DNA of 12,545 nucleotides. It comes from Chromera velia (Eukaryota > Sar > Chromeraceae). Shown here one piece after another: positions 7,645 to 12,545 of this stretch. The stretch's first letter is position 1. Each line of letters begins with the position of its first letter. The notes below the pieces were generated by a model. That model saw nothing but the letters and a program-made list of their open reading frames with translations. It was not told where the DNA came from and searched no databases. The position numbers and the translations under genes were made by a program. The stretch covers positions 1 to 12,545 of the forward strand of contig JAHBMJ010003214.1 of assembly GCA_018398765.1 (NCBI GenBank), read 5' to 3'.

Positions 7645-8042
7645 GTTAGGGGGAAGAGAGGAGAGGATACACGGTGTAAGAGGGGAGAGAGAAGTTGGTG
7701 TCTTATTGAATACAGTGCTCTGTGTGTGTTCGTATGCTTTTTTTTCTTTATTTCGCTCTTTCGCCTGATCTCTTTTTCTTTTATTTCTTCCTTCCTTCCT
7801 TCTTTCCTTCCTTACCTTCCTTACCTTCCTTCCTCACTTCCTTCGTTCGTTCCTTCCTTCCTTGTTTCCTTCCTTCCTACCTTCCTTCCTTCCTTCTTTC
7901 TACTCTTCTTTCGTTCGTTTGTTTCTTTTTCAGCCTGCCTGTCTTTTTTCTCGCTTTTCTTTTTTTCTCATCTCTTCAACACTCTCCCTCCACTGCACCG
8001 AATCTTCCCTGTCGATCAGTTTTGTTCACGTCATATTTGCAG
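7645..8042 (+). other. Intron (398 bp) with long CTTC-rich tract
   Basis: The donor is AAG|GTTAGG at 7645 and the acceptor TTTGCAG ends at 8042. Both exon phases agree (AG|A, Arg). A degenerate (CTTC/CTTT)n tract fills about 7785-7920. Translations of it give Phe/Leu/Ser/Pro repeats with no protein character. Other GT sites nearby (7674, 7676) give the wrong phase. Confidence 0.65.
7785..7920. repeat. Homopyrimidine (CTTC)n-like microsatellite
   Basis: About 135 bases are made almost only of C and T on the plus strand, mostly CTTC units with scattered CTTT, TTAC and TTCG variants. It lies wholly inside the intron. Confidence 0.9.
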
Positions 8043-8874
8043 ACAAGCGTTGCAAGAGGAGAGGGAGAGGCTTCGGTGCCTGCTGGTGCTTCTCGACTAT
8101 GAAGCAGAATTCTTGAAGCAGAGGGTGCCGGACTCAGACCCTCTATCTGAGGGGTTTGGTACCGCTGTGGTAAGTGCCCTGAACGTGGCGGGGATGAGGT
8201 TGAGTGAGGGTTCGAACATGCGGGTGCAAAATTGGGTCTCGTTCTTCTCGTCCGGCTCTCTGGTGGAGCCCTTCATGGAGGCCCTGGCTGTTTTTGTCAG
8301 AGACCGCATACAGATGCCCTCAATGGATCCTGGCCATGCACTGGTCGAGAACATGAATCTTGTTATGAGAGTCACTGAGGTTGCCAAGACCCTTTTGAGT
8401 TCCCTGAGTCAGATTCGGGATTCCATCGCCAGGCACATCCACGTGACTGATCACCAGCTAAAGACGAGGGAGAGAGAAGGACTGCCGCATCCCGGCCGTC
8501 TCTTGCCGACTGCACCCCCCCTGCCTTCTTATGAACACTCCCGGTGGGCTCTGTCCAGCTCTCTGATTACGGCCTTTGAACAAATCGAGGCACTAAATAA
8601 AATGGTGGCACAGAGACTGACAGCTCTCCAAAGCCCCGAGGAGACCATCATCAGATGGTTCACGTCGTTCTCCGACTTCTGCTCTTACCAGGGCCTCTTC
8701 GTTCTTGGGTCTTCTATGAGAGCTGCCCAGCCGCCGCCCGAGTGGCCCAATGGACCCCCCCCCTCCACCAAGGGTACCAAATTGGGTCGTTTCATACCCT
8801 TGCGAGAGGGTCCACCCCCCTCTCCCAATAAAAGTAGCAATATTGTAGCTCCTAGTTTCACTCAATTAACTTAA
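8043..8874 (+). CDS. Host gene of unknown function, last exon (C-terminus from retroelement LTR)
   Basis: This is an open frame of 277 codons to TAA at 8872-8874. It begins with a charged coiled-coil-like helix (QALQEERERLRCLLVLLDYEAEFLKQR), then a long mixed helical region (e.g. GSLVEPFMEALAVFVRDRIQ, ENMNLVMRVTEVAKTLLSSL, SLITAFEQIEALNKMVAQRL), then a Pro-rich tail. Its sustained, non-repetitive composition argues for a real domain, but I recognise none. The last 13 codons and the stop (8833-8874) lie inside the left 174-bp repeat of the second retroelement, so the original C-terminus has probably been replaced. An AATAAA occurs at 8827-8832, just before that junction. A GTAAGT at 8170 is not used as a donor if the frame is read through. 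Confidence 0.7.
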
Positions 8875-9006
8875 ACAGATCAACAAATAAGAAGTGTTTG
8901 TTCTCTGGCTAGTCGTCTATTTAGTATGTGAAGGGTCGTGCAGTTTCTATGAAGACAATCGTGCCTATTTGAAGCACGGATGCATGCAGATCAATCAATT
9001 GCTCAT
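8833..9006 (-). repeat. 174-bp direct repeat, left copy (presumed 3' LTR)
   Basis: This aligns without gaps to 10737-10910 with seven differences, all transitions (about 4 percent). Identity begins at AGTAGCAATAT and ends at AATTGCTCAT, with imperfect inverted ends (AGTAGCAAT against ATTGCTCAT). The host coding frame enters it and stops at 8872. Confidence 0.92.
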
Positions 9007-9428
9007 CCGCACGCACCGCCAGCGTTGTGGGCCCTTGCGGCCCGCGGCATGACATGGGCGAGCCACTCGCTCTCTCTGCATACCACATTGTCAACATACC
9101 TCATGCAGCGCATACACACCCTACACTCTCAACGACTCACTCCCCCCTTTCGTCGAAACGCTCAGAGGAGACGAATTGATCATTCACTTCCCTACCGGTC
9201 GTCACCGAGTTTCTTTTACAAACAAGTTAACTCATTTCTGAATCACGCTTTGAGACCTCACACCCATTCCTCGTCTTGAAAGCTCACAAGCGCACACACA
9301 TGCTTTGAGACCTCATGCCCGTACCTCGATCGTCTTGAAAGCTCAGAAGCATGCACACATTTCTCAAACCGCAAACCCTTCCATTTGCAAGCTCAATCAC
9401 AGACCGTCTCTTTCTTTTCGTTTTCGTC
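9007..9428 (-). other. Untranslated 3' region of the Gag-only element
   Basis: No coding region is supported here. The stretch is rich in short CA and CTC motifs and contains the roughly 55-bp tandem duplication listed separately. No convincing polypurine tract is seen beside the left repeat; on the minus strand the bases there read GGTGCGTGCGG. Confidence 0.5.
9247..9360. repeat. Tandem duplication of a 55-59-bp unit
   Basis: Units 9247-9301 and 9302-9360 both start GCTTTGAGACCTCA and share CTTGAAAGCTCA and CACACAT. The second carries a 4-base insertion and several substitutions. It is probably an old local duplication inside the element. Confidence 0.8.
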
Positions 9429-10661
9429 TCACTCCTCTGGCATCAAGAACTCAGGTGCAATGGGCAGAGAATGAATGTCCATCACATCCACTCTCTCCTC
9501 CTCTGCCATCCTTGTGCAGAAAGCCGAAAGTCTTTCAATCTCTGCCTGTGTCTTTGCAGACTCTTCCCCCTCCTCCATTTCTTCGAGCAACGCAAATGCT
9601 TTCCTCGTCATGTACTCTCCTGCAAGAGTTGCCCCCCTTGCCGTATGCTCCTCCTCCTCAGCTTTTCTTCCATGTTCCTGTCCCTGCCCCCCTGTCTGGT
9701 TGCCCCCAGGTTTGTAGACTGGAAGCTTTCTAAGAGGGCAGGCTTTCTCCATATGGTGATGGCCAAAACACTCCGTGCATTTGTGACCAATGCCGAGGCA
9801 CCTTGCTTTCCCAAAATGGGAGCTCTCAGCATAAAGAGGGCAAATCTGTTCAAGAGACGCTCTTGGGTACACTCTGGAGAAGCGGGGTGCACTACCATCG
9901 CTAGGACTCGTGCGTCTTGCGTCGTACAATCCGAAGTCATTCCTTCCAGCACCACGGCCGGTCTTGCCCCCCTTTCGTTTCTTTCTCTCTCTTTCACCAT
10001 CAGAGTCACTCGAATCTGAAGAAAGCTCAAGATCGGACTCATCGGAGGACAACCCCGCTTCTGCGGTGTATGTCTTCAGCTGAGCAAGGACCTTCTCGAC
10101 ATCTTTCAGATCTGCAGCAGACAAGCTGACGGAGAGAGAGCTACGAACAGCGCGAGGCAGCGCCTTCCTAAACCTTCTGGAAGCCACGTCAGAAGAGATG
10201 GTTCCCTTCACACGAGCATGCTCTTGCCACTTCCTTCTGAACAGGGAAACAACGTCAGCTACCGTTCGCACCTCCTTCTTCTTCTTCAGACTCGCAACTC
10301 ATTTTTTGAAGCTCTGGATGAACGATTCAATCTGAGAGACGCGCTTCTCTGCGCTGTCTTTCTCCGCATCACCCAGTTCCTCCCAGAACTTTGCAATCTT
10401 CTTCACTGTCTTCTCGGCATCACTTCCAGTAACTGCAAACTTGAAGGCCGTCTCCGATGCGGCGTCGATCTTTTCAGTGAAAGAACGATCTGTGACAGCT
10501 CCTGATCGTGCATGACCCACCACCATCATCAACGTCACCTGGGTTTTATCATAGGCGATGAAGGGAAGCGACAGAACGTGGTGCGTCACAGCCTTTCTCA
10601 ACGACTCAACAGAAGGTTTATGATTCTTCCACAACAATGCGTCTGGAGTTCCACTGCTCAT
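9429..10661 (-). pseudogene. gag: Gag-like protein of the non-autonomous element
   Basis: The frame runs from ATG at 10661 (MSSGTPDALLWKNHKP) to TGA at 9429-9431, about 410 codons, with one in-frame TGA at 10299-10301 after FIQSFKK. Upstream near-cognate starts lie inside the repeat and are less likely. The N-terminal 120 residues are helical; the middle is a basic region then an acidic Ser/Asp run (SSDESDLELSSDSSDSDGE) and a Lys/Arg-rich patch. A canonical CCHC knuckle, CTECFGHHHMEKAC (C-x2-C-x4-H-x4-C), is at 9779-9738. The tail is Glu-rich. It shows no clear similarity to the copia Gag in the same window. The stop is one C-to-T step from CGA (Arg). Nucleic-acid binding is inferred from the knuckle only. 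Confidence 0.75.
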
Positions 10662-10715
10662 CTTTTCAACGACTAAATCAAGCGCACGATCTAAGCAGAC
10701 AAGACAGAAAACCGC

Positions 10716-10736
10716 ACAATGCGGCTTGTTAACCAC
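10716..10736 (-). promoter_or_regulatory. Candidate primer-binding site of the Gag-only element
   Basis: Inside the right repeat's inner edge the minus strand reads GTGGTTAACAAGCCGCATTG. A TGG-initial sequence one base in from the repeat end fits complementarity to a tRNA CCA end. The matching tRNA was not identified by eye. Confidence 0.35.
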
Positions 10737-10910
10737 AGTAGCAATATCGTAGCTCCTAATTTCACTCAATCAACTTAAACAGATCAATAGATAAGAAGTG
10801 TTTGTTCTCTGGCTAGTCGTCTGTTTAGTATGTGAAGGGTCGTGCAGTTTCTATGAAGACAATCGTGCCTATTTGAAGCACGGATGCATGCAGATCGATC
10901 AATTGCTCAT
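10737..10910 (-). repeat. 174-bp direct repeat, right copy (presumed 5' LTR)
   Basis: This is collinear with 8833-9006. It lies 75 bases upstream of the Gag start on the minus strand, where an LTR promoter would be expected. The sequence beyond it at 10911 (CTGAAGAC) does not match the bases before 8833, so no TSD is seen. Confidence 0.92.
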
Positions 10911-11008
10911 CTGAAGACAAATCTATCCCGAACGGTCTCCAACAGTAAAACGGTCTCCAAAACAACCATACCTCTCAAGCTTTTTTAGGCAGTAAACAAT
11001 ATTTAAAA

Positions 11009-11031
11009 GCTTAAAACAAAGAGTTTTAAGC
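11009..11031. repeat. Inverted repeat, 9-bp stem and 5-base loop
   Basis: GCTTAAAAC at 11009-11017 pairs with GTTTTAAGC at 11023-11031 around AAAGA. It has no T-run typical of a Pol III or bacterial terminator and no flanking gene. It is listed as structure only. Confidence 0.75.
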
Positions 11032-11192
11032 GATCAAACAGTACGATTTCCTGTTTTTAAATTAATTGGGTTTAGTGAGAGAAAAAAATATATTGTATTT
11101 GACCGCGCGGCCTGCGTGTTTCGCTCATCAATGCACGCGCTTGTCATGCATGCAATTAAGGCGGCGGCGGGGAGCACCGGAATTAAGGTGGC

Positions 11193-11217
11193 TTTGCTGA
11201 GGAGCTGGGGTTGCTTT
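11193..11217. repeat. 25-bp dispersed repeat, copy 1
   Basis: This is identical to 12282-12306 (it starts TTTGCTGAGGAGCTGGGG). Both copies are followed by CAGTTCCGT, directly here but after about 21 extra bases in copy 2, so they are parts of a larger, diverged repeat. Confidence 0.85.
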
Positions 11218-11267
11218 ACAGTTCCGTGAGTCCATGTGAAAACGGGACTAGACCGACTCCAACACTA

Positions 11268-11396
11268 ATTCCGACTCTAAAAATTTTTTAAATATACAAA
11301 CAGTTTAAACTAGTTTAAACATATTCAAAATCGTTTAAGTGTATCTTTAGCGATTCTTTTGTTGTTTTTAAAGGTTTTAAATTAGAGCCTGGAGTG
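11268..11396. repeat. AT-rich MITE-like segment with imperfect inverted ends
   Basis: The left end TCCGACTCTAA and the right end TTAGAGCCTGGA are near reverse complements. The interior is AT-rich and contains an 18-bp perfect palindrome at 11303-11320 (two GTTTAAAC blocks separated by TA). No coding capacity and no certain target duplication are seen, so a miniature transposon is only a possibility. Confidence 0.35.
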
Positions 11397-11431
11397 TATG
11401 AGAGTAAAGGTTGGAAGTGTTGTAGCACAGT

Positions 11432-11519
11432 GGCAGGCCGGGCCGGCGGGTCTGCGTGCATGCCACGCGTGGCATGCAGTGCCGCGCCGTACGTACGTAC
11501 GTCTGTGCCGCGGCCTGCC
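11432..11519. repeat. GC-rich nested inverted repeats with a 22-bp perfect palindrome
   Basis: GGCAGGCCG at 11432-11440 is the reverse complement of 11511-11519. Between them lies a 22-bp perfect palindrome at 11457-11478 (half-site TGCATGCCACG) and the 12-bp palindrome ACGTACGTACGT at 11491-11502. A further 12-bp palindrome, GCCCGCGCGGGC, follows at 11527-11538. The block is CpG-rich in an otherwise AT-rich neighbourhood. Confidence 0.85.
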
Positions 11520-11539
11520 CCAACCGGCCCGCGCGGGCT

Positions 11540-12545
11540 GCCACGCTTGACTGACGTACGCATCCCAATCCGAATATTCGGCTGTACAGTAAAAATCCGA
11601 TTATATGCTTTTGCAGGCCGAGGCATCTGTCAGAAAGCAAGGAAGAAATTAAAAGATCCCGCTTCATTCCTTTCAGTTATAGCTCCACGTTGCTATGCAG
11701 ATTTTCTGTAGAGTACACTTGTTGTGGGCCTGTCGCTGGGGATCATGCGCCGGTGCCGTAGTGTGGCTACACTTTTGAGGTGGGCTAAGCTTTGCCGTCT
11801 CTTTTTAAACAACACTTTGTATGGGCAAGGAGTTTTAATTGTTATGTCAGAAAGACCTGGGTTGATGCATCTGTTTACCCTTTTTCCTTCCTCTTCATAC
11901 GGTATAGATGCAGGAGTTTGGAGCTCTCGCTTGCCTCTCGTGTGCGGAAGGAGTTGCGTTCGTCTCATCTCTTTGGTCAGTTAGGGGTTGGGCATCTCTG
12001 GGTACAACGCGGCTTCAGTCGGTCAACTCATGTCAGGGAATGATCCACGTGGGTTCCTCTATTCACCCATCCTTTTTTTCACTCTAGCTGCGTGGATACA
12101 GGGTTTGGTGCTCCCTCGCGTGCTCTTTGGTAAGTTTATCAGGCTGAGCTTGTTTGTCTCACTGCTTGGCAATGCACCCCATTCCTTCAGGTCAGAGCAT
12201 AATGCATCTCAGACCCTCTTATGAAACTTCATCCTTTTCTTGTTCGGTGGTTGCATGCAGGATCTGAGACTACTTTTTGCCTTTGCTGAGGAGCTGGGGT
12301 TGCTTTCGCCATTCTTTTGGTGAGTCTGCAGTTCCGTCTCTCTGTGTGGGTCAGTGCATGATGCACTGTTGAGCAGATATTTGCCTTGAACCGTCGTTTT
12401 TGGCTTTGTTGCCTCTTGGGGATGTGATTGAATGCAGGTTTCATTCCTTTGATCGTACTGAGGAGCAGCACTTGGGGCTCCGTCACGGTGTGACGACCGT
12501 CTCTCTGGGTCAGTGGTTTGTTTTCATTCGGTCCCTGTCAGTCGC
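11540..12545. other. Region with no supportable gene; degenerate repeats
   Basis: About 1 kb with only short overlapping frames and no recognisable domain on either strand. Motifs resembling CTGAGGAGC and TCTCTNTGGGTCAG recur around 11966, 12286-12354 and 12458-12513, suggesting a decayed tandem or dispersed repeat. It could be an old mobile element or intron of a gene beyond the window. Confidence 0.6.
12282..12306. repeat. 25-bp dispersed repeat, copy 2
   Basis: Identical to 11193-11217. A weaker copy of the surrounding sequence (CTGAGGAGC then TCTCTCTGGGTCAG) begins near 12458, about 172 bases later. Confidence 0.85.

Larger units (their letters stand above)
8833..10910 (-). mobile_element. 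Gag-only, non-autonomous LTR-like retroelement
   Basis: Two collinear 174-bp direct repeats (8833-9006 and 10737-10910) flank about 1.7 kb that encodes, on the minus strand, one Gag-like protein with a CCHC zinc knuckle and no protease, integrase or RT. This architecture resembles plant TR-GAG elements, which depend on other elements for polymerase. The repeats lack clean TG..CA ends: on the minus strand they run ATGAGCAATTG to ATATTGCTACT. I found no target-site duplication, so the classification as an LTR element is an inference. The order LTR, 75-base leader, gag, 420-base untranslated region, LTR is consistent with it. The repeats differ at seven positions, all transitions. Confidence 0.7.
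10911..11267. other. Non-coding, AT-rich then GC-rich segment
   Basis: No gene is supported. It contains a short direct repeat ACGGTCTCCAA near 10934 and 10953, an AT-rich block at 10975-11100, a hairpin at 11009-11031, and a fragment at 11193-11217 repeated at 12282-12306. Confidence 0.7.

Noticed and set aside
7722-8102. Plus-strand Phe/Leu/Ser/Pro-rich frames resembling membrane segments
   Set aside because: They are translations of the intronic CTTC tract; the apparent hydrophobicity comes from TTC/CTT codons.
8170-8175. GTAAGT as a 5' splice site in the last host exon
   Set aside because: The frame is open straight through to 8874 with protein-like composition, and no matching acceptor improves the model.
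8827-8832. AATAAA as the host gene's poly(A) signal
   Set aside because: It lies inside the open frame, immediately before the element, and protist poly(A) signals are too variable to call from one hexamer.
11422-11432. TAGCACAGTGG, a match to the tRNA/SINE A-box
   Set aside because: No B-box (GGTTCGANTCC-like) follows at the right distance and no tRNA fold or A-rich tail is visible.
11724-12224. Overlapping short plus-strand frames at the right end
   Set aside because: No domain, no consistent splice model, and repeated motifs of a decayed repeat run through the area.

Overview
The window is nuclear DNA from a eukaryote. It has two spliceosomal introns of about 400 bp with GT..AG borders and polypyrimidine tracts, several microsatellites, and two LTR-type retroelements. 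There is no bacterial-style operon, CRISPR array, rRNA or tRNA. The GC-mixed sequence, the Pro/Ser/Ala-rich host protein and the divergent Ty1/copia polymerase would fit an alga or protist. A chromerid such as Chromera velia, or another alveolate or stramenopile, is only a guess, because nothing in the window fixes the taxon.

Layout. Positions 1-178 are a (TG)n microsatellite and the end of an intron. A plus-strand host gene of unrecognised function then runs in pieces: exon 179-414, intron 415-814, exon 815-1436 resuming at 7279-7644, intron 7645-8042, and exon 8043-8874. The codon phases of these pieces agree, giving about 684 codons visible, provided one G is removed from a 9-G run at 7429-7437. 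The 5' end lies outside the window.

The middle exon is split by a structurally complete Ty1/copia retrotransposon at 1437-7273, on the minus strand. It has two 249-bp LTRs, a TGATC target-site duplication (1432-1436 and 7274-7278), a gag with a zinc knuckle, then protease, integrase, reverse transcriptase and RNase H, with a polypurine tract at 1686-1696. It is dead: nine in-frame stops (six TAG, three TGA, no TAA), a -1 frame change at the integrase/RT junction and a lost protease aspartate. The LTRs still match at 243 of 249 positions.

Immediately downstream, two 174-bp direct repeats (8833-9006 and 10737-10910) bound a second, Gag-only LTR-like element, also on the minus strand. It has a CCHC zinc-knuckle Gag broken by one TGA and no polymerase. 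The host gene's last 13 codons and stop codon lie inside the left repeat of this element. From 10911 to the end no gene is supported. That stretch holds an AT-rich block with palindromes, a GC-rich block with a 22-bp perfect palindrome, and degenerate dispersed repeats.

The most interesting point is how the elements sit in the host gene. The copia insertion brings a plausible donor in the left LTR (AAG|GTACTA, cut after 1442), and host sequence offers an acceptor after the right TSD (CAG|A, cut after 7284). Together they would remove exactly element plus TSD (5842 bp), keep the reading frame and change only two residues. The second element appears to supply the gene's C-terminus. These are predictions from sequence and need transcript data.
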